This document shows positions 39,955-48,551 of a stretch of 64,000 nt of DNA, piece by piece. The stretch's first letter is position 1. Each line of letters starts with the position of its first letter. The position numbers were made by a program, and so were the translations under genes. The DNA comes from Gemmatimonadales bacterium (GTDB lineage Bacteria; Gemmatimonadota; Gemmatimonadetes; Gemmatimonadales; GWC2-71-9), in contig JAWKQM010000002.1 in NCBI GenBank assembly GCA_041390145.1, forward strand, positions 62,001 to 126,000, given 5' to 3'. The notes beneath the pieces are model-generated. The model had not been told where the DNA came from, did not search any database, and was given only the letters and a program-made list of their open reading frames with translations.

Positions 39955-40183
39955 CGGCTCCACCGGCGCGCCGGGCGCTCACCGCGACCCGGAGGATCGC
40001 GCCGCTGACGAGCACGGTCTCCGGCGACACCGGCAACCCACGGGCGTCGGTGATGGCCACGCCCGCCTTATCGGGTGGCGAGGCACGTGCGGGGTCATCC
40101 TGTGCAGCGGCCATGGCGGCGGTGCCCCCTCTGGGGAGCATGACGCGACGCCCGTTGACGAATACCGGAATGGTGTCGTTCAT
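39941..40183 (-). CDS. Hypothetical protein, 80 residues, in the nucleoside operon
   Basis: A small unknown protein (MNDTIPVFVNGRRVMLPRGG...). The ATG overlaps the phosphoesterase stop (ATGA) and its 3' end overlaps add, so it is locked into the salvage operon. The strand pattern 'PVFVNGRRVMLPRGGTA' then 'ETVLVSGAILRVAV' resembles a ThiS/MoaD-like beta-grasp, but the C-terminal GG needed for activation is absent and the similarity is only suggestive. There is no signal peptide, so it should be cytoplasmic, unlike the enzyme encoded just upstream. Confidence 0.6.
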   Translation of the reverse strand: MNDTIPVFVNGRRVMLPRGGTAAMAAAQDDPARASPPDKAGVAITDARGLPVSPETVLVSGAILRVAVSARRAGGADADT

Positions 40184-43100
40184 CGGGAGGGAATGAACCG
40201 GGCATCCTCAGGGGGCCGGACGGGCCGCGGCAGGCGGCGGAGGTAGAGCTCCATCACCTCGATGTCGCTCATGCCCGCGTTCACCTGTGGCGCTCCGCGC
40301 AGCATGGTGTACCCGCCCTGGCCGGCCGCCAGGAAGGAATTGACCGCGAGGGTGTAGTGGTCCTTGTCCTTTGGCTTCTTGCCGTTGGCCAGGCGCAGAT
40401 CCCGCACCCGCTGGCCCGCTGGACGCGTCGAGTCATAGGTGACGCGAATCCCGGACACGTGGGCGTCGGGGCCCGATGCCGTAATCGAGGCCTCCGCCAT
40501 TTCGCGGAGTTGGCGGCCGGTGATCGTGACGGTCACCGCCTGATTCTGGAACGGCATCACCGTGAACAGCTGCCCGAACGTGAGGGGGCCGGCGGCGACG
40601 TCGGCGCGGATGCCACCATTGTTGACGAGGGCGACGTCCGCACGCAGGACATTGCGGAAGGCATCCGCCATCAGATTGCCAAGCGGATACTGCTTGCCGG
40701 TGCGCGGGAGTGGCAGGGCGATGTCGGTGATGATCCGCTTCGAGAGGCTGTCGGTCAGCTGGACCGAGCGGGCGACCAGCGCCCCGATCGCCGAGTCCGG
40801 GGTGACCTGATCCACCCAGACCGTCTGGACATTCACGTCGATCTTGCGCGCACCATCGACGGTACGAATGATGTCCACGACCCCGATGGCGGTCCCATTG
40901 TTCCGGGCCTGCACAATCGGCACACCGTTGCGCTCCGCGTCGATGAGCGTGTGGCTGTGCCCCGAGACGATGAGGTCGATGGTACCGGGCGGGAGCGATT
41001 GTGCCATGTCGAAGATCTCGCCGGCGCACGCCAGGGAGTCACACCGCCCACCGGAGTGCGCGAGCAGCACCAGGAAGTCCGGATTGGCGCTGCGCGCTTC
41101 CTCGACAACATCCTTGATGGAGGCGTACCCCGAGCCGAACGTCAGGCCGGCAATGTTCTGCGGGGCGACAATCTCCTTCGTCTCGCTGGTGATGAAGCCC
41201 ACCACCGCCACCTGGTAGTTCCCGGCCCGGACCATCCGCCACGGCGTAATCCAGTCGGGGCGCTTTCCGGTCAGGGAGTCGAAGATGTTGGCCGCAACCC
41301 AGGGATAGTCCGACTCCCGCATGCGGGCGCGGAGGGTGTCCGCCGACCAGTCGAAGTCATGATTCCCGACGGCCGCCGCCTGGATGCCCATCAGGTCGAA
41401 CGCCTCGATGGTCGTCCTGCCATAGGTCATGTTGGAGGGCAGCGTGCCCTGCATCTCGTCCCCGCCGTCCAGCCGCAGCGTCGTGCAGTTGCATCGCGCC
41501 GCGAGCGAGTCCATCGTGGCGTCGACCGCGGCGGCGCCGCCAACCAGCCGGCCGTCGGACCAGCTGTAGACCCTCGGTTCGAGCGCGCCGTGGAAGTCGT
41601 TGATGGTCAGGATGCGCAGCTGCAGCGTGTCGCGCGCCGGAGGCCTGGTCAGCAACCGGGCTGAGGTCAGCGCCGCCGGCGGAGTGATTCGCCAGTTGTG
41701 CGCCCCAAACTCCACTGGATCGATCTGGCCCCGCCGCCGGAGGTCGGCCACCAGCAGCTCGCGGACACTCTCGGTCTGGTCGTAGACAAGCGGCGCCCCG
41801 CGAAGGGCCTCAAACCCGCCCCCGCCTTCCTGGCGGTAGCTGTTCAACGCCAAGGTGTAGGTCGCCGAGGGAACCACGTCTCGACCCTTGACCCGCAGAC
41901 CCCGCACCCGGCTTCCCGCCGGCTGCGAGAGATCCAGCTCATAGTCCGCACCCGTGACGACATCGAAGTTATAGCCCGGAATCGTGGGGTCGGTGCCGAC
42001 CTTGCCGGTGGAGTCCACCGTGTAGTATTGCGCGCTCTGTTCCAGGTATGCCGCCAGCTGTGCCCCGGTAATCCGGATGCCCCGCAGCGTGTTCTCGTAG
42101 GGGTAGACGCCGGCCACGTCGGCGAGACGGATCTCCCCGGCGGGCAGGCCGGCGCGGGGATCGAACACGGCGGTGGATGCCAGGTCGGTCCCGGCCTGGC
42201 GGCGCTGCACCTCATTGATCCAGGTGGTCAGCGGGACCGCCTCGACTCGTCCATCCCGGCCGGGCATCGCCGCGGTCCCGACGGCCAGCGGCGTGGAGGC
42301 CCAGATCCGCACTTCATCCTGCGCCTCCGCCACCCGCCGGAAGCGGCCGGGAGGCGGCTCGATGCCTGCCAGATCGATCTGCTCGCCGCGGATGCGCGAC
42401 ACGCGCCACTTGCCGTCCTCACGGACGAGATCCACATGAGCGACGGCCAGCGTCTGCGCGTACGGCTTCGGCTGGATGAAGTGGACGCCGTTCAGAACGG
42501 AGTCGCGCATCTGGCGATGGGAGTGCCCCACGACCACCAGGTCGGGGCGCACCGCCCCGCCGGCGAGCGATGCCGCCACGTTCTCGGGTCCGACGCCGAG
42601 GGAGTCATAGGAACTCGCGCCGTCCATCCCGCTGTGGACCAGGGTAATGACGAAGTCGGCCTCCTGCCGGAGCCTCCCCAGCTCTCCGGGGGCGGTTGAA
42701 CCGATGCGTTCAACCCGGACCTGCCCGCGCACGTTGTTCCGGTCCCAGATCATCACGCCGGGAGTGGTGAACCCGGTGACCCCGACGCGGACACCCTGTC
42801 GGAGCAGCACTGTCTGCCGGCTGAACATCGGGTCGCCCGACGGCTCGGTCACGATGTTGGCGCTGACCACCCGGAAAGAGGCGCGCCGGAGCATTTCGCG
42901 CAGCGGCTCGACGCCGAAGTTGAAGTCGTGATTGCCCGGGGTCGTGACGTCGTACCCGAGCTGGTTCATCACATCGACGATCGGGTTCGGGTCCCGGGGA
43001 GCCACCGTGGCGAAGTAGGCCGCGAAGGGGTTTCCCTGCAGGAGGTCTCCCGCGTCGACCAGGATCACCTGATCCGGATACGCCGCACGGAGCGAATCGA

Positions 43101-43263
43101 TCGGGCGGGCGGCCCGCACCAGTCCGCCACCCCACGGCCGGTCGTTCACGTAGTCCCAGCCGGTCGCCCGGCCATGGACGTCCGTCGTGGCAACGATGAC
43201 CAGGTGAGCGGAGTCCTGGACGGCGGGCGCGGCAGCGGTCAGCAGCAAGAGAGAAAGGAGCAT
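40180..43263 (-). CDS. Two-headed nucleotide phosphoesterase: CpdB-like plus UshA-like (YfkN type)
   Basis: This 1027-residue exported protein has signal peptide MLLSLLLLTAAAPAVQ. It holds two complete calcineurin-like phosphoesterase plus 5_nucleotid_C units. Unit 1 (about 20-540): 'TTDVHGRATG', 'DAGDLLQGN', 'GNHDFNFG', 'VVGHSHRQ', then 'YPYENTLRGIRITGAQL' and 'VVTGADYELDLSQPAGSRV', text typical of 2',3'-cyclic-nucleotide phosphodiesterase/3'-nucleotidase. Unit 2 (about 550-1010): 'TINDFHGALEP', 'DGGDEMQGT', 'GNHDFDWS', 'VSGHSHTLI', then 'NNGGIRADVAAGPLTFGQL', typical of 5'-nucleotidase. Bacillus YfkN has the same order. It would release nucleosides from RNA breakdown products in the periplasm. 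GAGGA directly abuts the ATG. Confidence 0.93.
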   Translation of the reverse strand: MLLSLLLLTAAAPAVQDSAHLVIVATTDVHGRATGWDYVNDRPWGGGLVRAARPIDSLRAAYPDQVILVDAGDLLQGNPFAAYFATVAPRDPNPIVDVMNQLGYDVTTPGNHDFNFGVEPLREMLRRASFRVVSANIVTEPSGDPMFSRQTVLLRQGVRVGVTGFTTPGVMIWDRNNVRGQVRVERIGSTAPGELGRLRQEADFVITLVHSGMDGASSYDSLGVGPENVAASLAGGAVRPDLVVVGHSHRQMRDSVLNGVHFIQPKPYAQTLAVAHVDLVREDGKWRVSRIRGEQIDLAGIEPPPGRFRRVAEAQDEVRIWASTPLAVGTAAMPGRDGRVEAVPLTTWINEVQRRQAGTDLASTAVFDPRAGLPAGEIRLADVAGVYPYENTLRGIRITGAQLAAYLEQSAQYYTVDSTGKVGTDPTIPGYNFDVVTGADYELDLSQPAGSRVRGLRVKGRDVVPSATYTLALNSYRQEGGGGFEALRGAPLVYDQTESVRELLVADLRRRGQIDPVEFGAHNWRITPPAALTSARLLTRPPARDTLQLRILTINDFHGALEPRVYSWSDGRLVGGAAAVDATMDSLAARCNCTTLRLDGGDEMQGTLPSNMTYGRTTIEAFDLMGIQAAAVGNHDFDWSADTLRARMRESDYPWVAANIFDSLTGKRPDWITPWRMVRAGNYQVAVVGFITSETKEIVAPQNIAGLTFGSGYASIKDVVEEARSANPDFLVLLAHSGGRCDSLACAGEIFDMAQSLPPGTIDLIVSGHSHTLIDAERNGVPIVQARNNGTAIGVVDIIRTVDGARKIDVNVQTVWVDQVTPDSAIGALVARSVQLTDSLSKRIITDIALPLPRTGKQYPLGNLMADAFRNVLRADVALVNNGGIRADVAAGPLTFGQLFTVMPFQNQAVTVTITGRQLREMAEASITASGPDAHVSGIRVTYDSTRPAGQRVRDLRLANGKKPKDKDHYTLAVNSFLAAGQGGYTMLRGAPQVNAGMSDIEVMELYLRRLPRPVRPPEDARFIPSR

Positions 43264-43357
43264 TCCTCAAATATCCGTCCTTCCCCGCAGGTTTGGCAAT
43301 GCGCCCGCCCGGGACCCTTGCGCTCCGCAGACGATTCGGATATTCGTTTACGCGCAT

Positions 43358-43732
43358 ATGAACCCCCCGTCGCCCACCACGGAACTCCTCGTGGCGCTCG
43401 CCGAGCCGACCCGGCTCAGGATACTCAACTGCCTCGCGGCAGCCCCGCTCTTCGTGTCCGACCTGCAGACTATCCTGGCGGTGCCCCAGCCGACCGTGTC
43501 GCGGCACCTGAAGGTGCTGAAGGAAGCCAACCTGGTCCGCGATACGCCGATTGCGCAGTTCGTCCTGTACCGCCTCCGACGGGAGACTGGCGTCCGGGGC
43601 CGGCTGCTGACGGCTACGCTCGAGGCGCTCGGCCAGGAGGAGCAGATGCGGACCGAACGGCACCAGGCCTCCGATCGAAGCCGTGCCAACCCCCGTGTCC
43701 GGCTCGCCACGCCGGTGGAGTCCTCGTCATGA
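43358..43732 (+). CDS. ArsR-family winged-helix transcriptional regulator
   Basis: This 124-residue protein has the ArsR HTH: 'TTELLVALAEPTRLRILNCLAAAP', 'LFVSDLQTILAVPQPTVSRHLKVLKEANLV' and 'FVLYRLRRE'. No metal-binding CxC lies in the alpha-3 helix, so it is not a classical metal sensor. The C-terminal 40 residues are charged and of unknown role. Its stop overlaps the phoB ATG (ATGA), so it is the first gene of the Pho operon. It is divergent from the phosphoesterase gene with 94 bases between starts, so it could control both. Confidence 0.88.
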   Translation: MNPPSPTTELLVALAEPTRLRILNCLAAAPLFVSDLQTILAVPQPTVSRHLKVLKEANLVRDTPIAQFVLYRLRRETGVRGRLLTATLEALGQEEQMRTERHQASDRSRANPRVRLATPVESSS

Positions 43733-44436
43733 CACATCGCATTCTCGTGGTCGATGACGAGCCGGACATCACGGCCCTGGTCGCGTACCACCTGGCGAAG
43801 GCGGGGTACCGGGTGTCGACCGCCGCCCGCGGGCCGGACGCGCTCAAGGCCGCCGCCGAAGAGCGCCCGGACGTCGTCATTCTCGACCTCATGCTGCCGG
43901 GAATGTCAGGGTATGACGTGCTGGCGGAGCTCCGCGCCCGCCCGGAGACCCGCGATATCGGCGTGATCCTGCTGACGGCGCGCAAGCAGGAGGCGGACCG
44001 GATCCGCGGGCTCACGCTCGGGGCAGACGATTACCTCACGAAGCCCTTCTCCCCGGCCGAGCTGACCCTGCGGGTCGGCGCGGTCCTTCGCCGCCTCGCC
44101 GCGCCGTCCGTGGCGCAGGGCGACACCCTCACGGCCGGCGACATCGTCATCGACCGATCGGCGCTGCGGGCCACCCTCGGTGGCGAGGAACTGGACCTGA
44201 CCGCCACGGAGTACAAGCTGCTGCTGACGCTGGTGGAGCGCCGGGGCCGGGTACAGACGCGACCCCACCTGCTCGAGACGGTCTGGGAGGCGCAGCCCGA
44301 CATCCAGACGCGGACCGTCGACATGCACATCCAGCGGCTGCGCACAAAACTGGGGGATGCCGGCCGGCTCATCGAGACCGTTCGAGGCTTCGGCTATCGG
44401 TTCCGGGCAACCGACCGCAGTGGGCGGAAGTCGTGA
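43729..44436 (+). CDS. phoB: Phosphate regulon response regulator
   Basis: The protein has 235 residues. The receiver domain has 'ILVVDDEPDIT', the phospho-acceptor Asp in 'DVVILDLMLPGMSGYD', Thr in 'ILLTARK' and Lys in 'YLTKPFSP'. The OmpR-type winged helix ends with 'TRTVDMHIQRLRTKLGDAGRLIETVRGFGYRF'. PhoB identity rests on the phoR, pst and phoU neighbours and the text 'LTATEYKLLLTLVERRGRV'. It starts with an ATG overlapping the arsR stop. The true start is well below the upstream open frame beginning at 42928. Confidence 0.95.
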   Translation: MTHRILVVDDEPDITALVAYHLAKAGYRVSTAARGPDALKAAAEERPDVVILDLMLPGMSGYDVLAELRARPETRDIGVILLTARKQEADRIRGLTLGADDYLTKPFSPAELTLRVGAVLRRLAAPSVAQGDTLTAGDIVIDRSALRATLGGEELDLTATEYKLLLTLVERRGRVQTRPHLLETVWEAQPDIQTRTVDMHIQRLRTKLGDAGRLIETVRGFGYRFRATDRSGRKS

Positions 44437-46175
44437 CCTTTACCGGGAGAGTCGTCGCGGGCACCCTGCTGGTCCTGGTGGTAAGCGTCGTCGTCCTGCT
44501 CTGGACCGCCGACTTCGCCCTGCGCCGGGACCTCGAGGGCGAAGTGGCCACAAACCTCCAGCGGGAGGCGCTGATCGTCCGGGAGGGGCTGCCCGTCGGG
44601 GCGGCCGAGGCGCAGGCCTGGATCTACAGGGTCGGGCGGGAGACCGGTTACCGCATCACGCTCATTGCGCCCGATGGTCGGGTTACCGGCGAAAGCGACT
44701 ACGCCACCCTTCCCCTCCCCGCGATCGAGAACCACGGCCACCGCCCCGAGGTGGTCGCCGCGCTTGCCGATTCACTTGGGGTCAGCAAGCGGAAGAGCGC
44801 AACCGTCGGGCGAGAGCTGATATATGTCGCGGTGCCCGGAGGCCCCGGGGTCGTCCGGGTGGCGGCCGATCTCGACCACGTGGACGGCATCGTGCATCGG
44901 GCACAGCTGGCCGTGGCCCTCGCCGCGCTGGTTGCGCTCCTGATCGGGACGCTCGTGGCGTGGATCACCGCCGGGTCTGTCACTCGGCCGCTCACCGCCA
45001 TCACGGAAGCGGCGCGCACCATCGCGGCCGGGCAGGCTCCGCGCTTCCCTCACTCCGGGATCCGGGACATCGACACGCTCGTCCAGGCGCTCCGGCAGAT
45101 GCACCACGATCTGGCGGACCGGTTCGAGAACCTGCGCCACGAGCAGGCGGAGTCGGCGGCAATCGTGACAGCCATGGTGGAGGGTGTCGTGGCCGCCGAT
45201 GCCCGGGGGCAGATCGTCACGGCCAACCCCGCCGCGCGCGAGCTGCTGGGATACGGCCCGAAGACCGCGCTCCCGGACATCCAGCAGCTGTTCCGCGGGC
45301 GCTCGGCACGGGAGATCGTGCGACGTGTCAGCGAGGGGACCTCGGTCGAAGGTGAGGAAGTCGGGATCGACGGGCGCAAGATCGTGATCAGCGCGCGGCC
45401 GCTCCCCACAGGCGGCGCCATTCTCGTGCTCCATGATCAGACCGAAATCAGGCGGCTGGAAGCGGTTCGCCGGGACTTCGTCGCGAATGTCTCCCATGAA
45501 CTGAAGACCCCGCTGACCAGCATCTCCGGCTATGCCGAGACACTGCTGGCGGAGCGGCCCGATGCGCAGACGGAACGCCAGTTCCTCGAAACGATTTTGG
45601 CCAACGCCCACCGGATGCAGCGCCTGGTCGACGACCTGCTCGACCTGGCGCGGATCGAATCGGGGCGCTGGCAGCCTGACCTCGCCGCGATCGATCTTGC
45701 CGACGTCGCCGCCGAGGTGGTCTCAGACTTTGCGGCGCGGGGTGACGACCTGGGTGTCACAATCCTGACCGACATCGCTCCAGGCGCTGGCACGCTGCTG
45801 GCCGACCCGGAAGGGGTGCGGCTCGTGCTTCGCAACCTGATCGACAACGCGCTCCGTTACACGCCCGCCGGAGGTCAGATCACCCTCCGGAGCCGGGTCG
45901 AGGAAGATGGGATCTTGCTGCAGGTCGAGGACACCGGCAGCGGCATCCCGCGGGAGCACCTCTCCCGGGTCTTCGAACGGTTCTATCGGGTTGACCCGTC
46001 CCGTTCCCGGGCCGAAGGCGGTACCGGGCTTGGGCTTGCGATCGTCCGACACACGGTCGAGGCCCACGGCGGCCGCGTGGGGATCGAAAGCGAACTGGGA
46101 TCGGGGACACGGGTGGCTGCCTGGTTTCCAGGGGGCCTAACCGAGGGCAGAAGCGGGGCCGTTACAAAGCCGTGA
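44433..46175 (+). CDS. phoR: Phosphate regulon sensor histidine kinase
   Basis: The protein has 580 residues from a GTG overlapping the phoB stop (GTGA). Membrane helices at about 6-29 and 158-182 flank a 130-residue extracytoplasmic domain. Then come HAMP ('SVTRPLTAITEAARTIAAGQ'), a PAS domain (about 240-345), HisKA with 'FVANVSHELKTPLTSISGYAE' and HATPase_c with 'LIDNALRYTP', 'DTGSGIPREHL' and 'GGTGLGLAIVRHTVEAHGG'. It should phosphorylate PhoB when phosphate is scarce, with PstSCAB-PhoU signalling through it. The extracytoplasmic domain is longer than in E. coli PhoR. The first proposed Pho box overlaps its stop codon. Confidence 0.95.
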   Translation: MTFTGRVVAGTLLVLVVSVVVLLWTADFALRRDLEGEVATNLQREALIVREGLPVGAAEAQAWIYRVGRETGYRITLIAPDGRVTGESDYATLPLPAIENHGHRPEVVAALADSLGVSKRKSATVGRELIYVAVPGGPGVVRVAADLDHVDGIVHRAQLAVALAALVALLIGTLVAWITAGSVTRPLTAITEAARTIAAGQAPRFPHSGIRDIDTLVQALRQMHHDLADRFENLRHEQAESAAIVTAMVEGVVAADARGQIVTANPAARELLGYGPKTALPDIQQLFRGRSAREIVRRVSEGTSVEGEEVGIDGRKIVISARPLPTGGAILVLHDQTEIRRLEAVRRDFVANVSHELKTPLTSISGYAETLLAERPDAQTERQFLETILANAHRMQRLVDDLLDLARIESGRWQPDLAAIDLADVAAEVVSDFAARGDDLGVTILTDIAPGAGTLLADPEGVRLVLRNLIDNALRYTPAGGQITLRSRVEEDGILLQVEDTGSGIPREHLSRVFERFYRVDPSRSRAEGGTGLGLAIVRHTVEAHGGRVGIESELGSGTRVAAWFPGGLTEGRSGAVTKP

Positions 46176-46199
46176 CCCGACGCACGCACGGGCGTGACG
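46160..46199 (+). promoter_or_regulatory. Putative PhoB operator upstream of the porin gene
   Basis: Heptamers recur every 11 bases: CGTTACA (46160), CGTGACC (46171), GCACGCA (46182, degenerate) and CGTGACG (46193). The 7+4 phasing is that of PhoB boxes, and the first two units with their AAGC spacer closely match the site in front of pstC (CGTTACA-CAGC-CGTGACC). The array begins over the phoR stop codon and ends about 120 bases before the porin ATG. Confidence 0.7.
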
Positions 46200-46317
46200 C
46201 GCCGTTGCGTTCGTTACGCCGCGATGTCCAGCCCCCCCCGGGCATCGCACGGGCGGGCACTGCGCTCCCCGTCGACAACCCATGGGAGCCGATGCGGCCC
46301 CGCACGAAAGGGTGTAC

Positions 46318-47424
46318 ATGCGTTCCTCGATGTGTCGTTCGGCCGTGAGCCTCGCCCTGCTGGCCCTGATGACCGCCGGTGTGGCCTCGGCGCAGACCAG
46401 CTACCCGAATGTGAAGATGGTCGGCCGCCTGCAGGTCGAGTACTATGACTTCAACAACGGCGACAACGCGATCTACGCCGCCATCCCGACCCGGGCCGCC
46501 GAGAGCAACTTTCTCATCAGGCGCGCTCGCATCACGGCCAAGGGCAACCTCAGCCAGAACATTTCGTTCGTCATCCAGCCGAGCTACACGACGGGCCAGT
46601 CCGGCCTGATCCTGAAGGACGCCTACCTCGATGTGGCGTTCACCAAGCCGGAGGCCAAGAGCGCCGTCGTGCTTCGCGCCGGCCAGTTCAAGCGGTTCTT
46701 CGGCCGGTACGAGCTCACCTCGTCGAACAACCTCCCTTCCATCGAACGTGGCGCCTACCGCGGGCTGGTCCCGGTCTCCTCGAACGACCTCGCCATCGGG
46801 AACGGCTTCGCCGCGCACGACCTCGGCGCCGGCCTGATGTACACCGGGCTGGACAAGAAGCTGGCCATCATGGCCAGCGTCATGAATGGCGCGCTTTCTC
46901 CGAACAACCTGGACATCAACAACTCCAAGTCGTACTACGCCCGCGCCACCTACGCCGTCACCCCGAAGTTGTCGATCGGCGGCTCCTTCGCCAGCCACGA
47001 CTTCATCCAGACGGTGGACACCTTCCCGACCGACAGCTCCGCCATGAACACCGGCTGGGGCGTCGACGCGCAGTGGGGCGCGCCCGGCGAGGAAGGGCTG
47101 TACGTGATGGGTGACTACATGACCGGCCAGAGCATCCTCAACAGCGACAACGGCATCTCCGGCTTCCAGGCGGTCGCGGCATACAACATCCGCATGAAGT
47201 CGGCCGACAGCTTCCTCTATGCCATCGAGCCGGCGTTCCGGTACGACCAGGCGGAGCCGAACAACAAGGTTGTCGACGACCAGAGCACGCTCATCACGGC
47301 GGGCGTCAACCTCTACCTGACCAGCAAGGCGCAGTTCCGCCTGATGTACGAATCCCAGAGCTTCCAGGACTCCACGCTCAAGACGATCAGCGGCATTCGT
47401 ACCGCGCTGACCATGAATTTCTAA
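46318..47424 (+). CDS. Phosphate-selective porin (OprP/OprO family)
   Basis: The protein has 368 residues from the ATG at 46318, which opens a clean signal peptide (MRSSMCRSAVSLALLALMTA ending VASAQ). The mature part has the Porin_O_P pattern: 'FLIRRARITAKGNLSQNISFVIQPSY', 'LKDAYLDVAF', 'LRAGQFKRFFGRYELTSSNNLPSIERG', and a final strand ending in phenylalanine (TALTMNF), as required for outer-membrane assembly. It would let phosphate or polyphosphate cross the outer membrane. It lies between phoR and pstS, 12 bases before pstS, under the first Pho box. Confidence 0.92.
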   Translation: MRSSMCRSAVSLALLALMTAGVASAQTSYPNVKMVGRLQVEYYDFNNGDNAIYAAIPTRAAESNFLIRRARITAKGNLSQNISFVIQPSYTTGQSGLILKDAYLDVAFTKPEAKSAVVLRAGQFKRFFGRYELTSSNNLPSIERGAYRGLVPVSSNDLAIGNGFAAHDLGAGLMYTGLDKKLAIMASVMNGALSPNNLDINNSKSYYARATYAVTPKLSIGGSFASHDFIQTVDTFPTDSSAMNTGWGVDAQWGAPGEEGLYVMGDYMTGQSILNSDNGISGFQAVAAYNIRMKSADSFLYAIEPAFRYDQAEPNNKVVDDQSTLITAGVNLYLTSKAQFRLMYESQSFQDSTLKTISGIRTALTMNF

Positions 47425-47436
47425 GGGAGTGACAGC

Positions 47437-48480
47437 ATGACTTTTCGATCCTTCGCCCTCGCGCTCGGCGCGGCCGCCCTCGTGGCGGCCCCCGCCGGCG
47501 CGCAGAGCCTGACCGGAGCGGGCGCCACCTTCCCGAATCCGATCTACACGAAGTGGTTCGACGCCTACAACAAGGCGACTGGCGTCCAGATCAACTACCA
47601 GTCGATCGGGTCCGGCGGCGGCATTCGCCAGTTCACCCAGGGAACCGTGGACTTCGGCGCCACCGACGGCCCGATGAGCCCCGCCCAGATGGAAGCCGTC
47701 CAGAACAACGTGCTGCACATCCCGACGGTCATCGGCGCGGTCGTCCTGACCTACAACCTCCCGTCGCTGGGCACCGCGCAGATTCAGCTCGACGGGGCCA
47801 CCATCGCCGACATCTACCTCGGGCGCATCACCAAGTGGAACGACAAGCGCATTGCCAGCATGAACGCCGGCGTGGCGCTGCCCAACACCGACATCATCGT
47901 CGTCCACCGCTCCGACGGGTCGGGGACCAGCTACATCTTCACCGACTTCCTGACCAAGGTGTCCCGGGAGTGGAAGGACAAGGTCAACTACGCGACCTCC
48001 GTCAAGTGGCCGGTCGGTCTCGGCGGCAAGGGCAACGAAGGGGTGACCCAGCAGGTCAAGCAGATCGAAGGGACCATCGGCTACGTTGAGCTGATCTATG
48101 CCCTGTCGAACAACCTGCCCTACGCGAAGGTCAAGAACAGCGCCGGCAACTTCGTGGTGCCGAGTCTCGCCTCCGCCACCGCCGCCGCCGCCAGCGCCAA
48201 GTTCGCCAAGGACACCGATTTCCGGGTGTCGATCACCAACGCGCCCGGCGCCCAGACCTACCCGATCTCCTCGTTCACCTGGCTGCTCGTCCGGCCGGAC
48301 TCGAAGGATGCGGGCAAGGCGAAGCTCCTCCGTGACTTCCTCAACTGGATGATCACGCCCGACGCGCAGGCGATGGCTGGTGAGCTCAAGTATGCGCCGC
48401 TCCCCGCCGAGGTGGTCGCATTGATCAAGCCCCGGATTGCCGGGCTGAAGGCAAACGGCAAGCCAATTCCTGCCAACTAG
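47437..48480 (+). CDS. pstS: Phosphate ABC transporter substrate-binding protein
   Basis: This 347-residue periplasmic protein has signal peptide MTFRSFALALGAAALVAAPAGAQ. It shows the PstS blocks 'LTGAGATFPNPIYTKWFDAY', 'YQSIGSGGGIRQFTQGTVDFGATDGPM', 'HRSDGSGTSYIFTDFL' and 'GNEGVTQQVKQIEGTIGYVE'; these carry the phosphate ligands. GGGAG precedes the ATG. A strong hairpin follows the stop, so pstS and the porin probably form one abundant transcript separate from pstCAB. Confidence 0.97.
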   Translation: MTFRSFALALGAAALVAAPAGAQSLTGAGATFPNPIYTKWFDAYNKATGVQINYQSIGSGGGIRQFTQGTVDFGATDGPMSPAQMEAVQNNVLHIPTVIGAVVLTYNLPSLGTAQIQLDGATIADIYLGRITKWNDKRIASMNAGVALPNTDIIVVHRSDGSGTSYIFTDFLTKVSREWKDKVNYATSVKWPVGLGGKGNEGVTQQVKQIEGTIGYVELIYALSNNLPYAKVKNSAGNFVVPSLASATAAAASAKFAKDTDFRVSITNAPGAQTYPISSFTWLLVRPDSKDAGKAKLLRDFLNWMITPDAQAMAGELKYAPLPAEVVALIKPRIAGLKANGKPIPAN

Positions 48481-48501
48481 TTAGACGCGGAGTTGGGGTG
48501 C

Positions 48502-48538
48502 AACGGCCGGTCCCTGACGGGGCCGGCCGTTCTCATTT
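48502..48538 (+). terminator. Terminator/attenuator after pstS
   Basis: AACGGCCGGTCCC-TGAC-GGGGCCGGCCGTT forms a 13-bp stem (one G-U pair) at 48502-48531, followed by CTCATTT. It lies 21 bases after the pstS stop and 14 bases before the second Pho box. Confidence 0.88.
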
Positions 48539-48551
48539 CGGCAGTTCCTGT

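Noticed and set aside
39941..40183. ThiS/MoaD sulfur carrier protein
   Set aside because: The C-terminal di-glycine is missing and no ThiF/MoeB partner is near, so only a loose fold resemblance remains.
43330..43360. ArsR operator palindrome before the arsR gene
   Set aside because: ATAT sequences flank the region, but no inverted repeat of convincing length could be aligned. A binding site may exist but is not supported by sequence alone.
42928..43728. Long open frame running into phoB and giving a 500-residue protein
   Set aside because: The N-terminal part is arginine/proline-rich antisense text of the phosphoesterase and arsR genes. The receiver domain begins exactly at the ATG at 43729, which overlaps the arsR stop.
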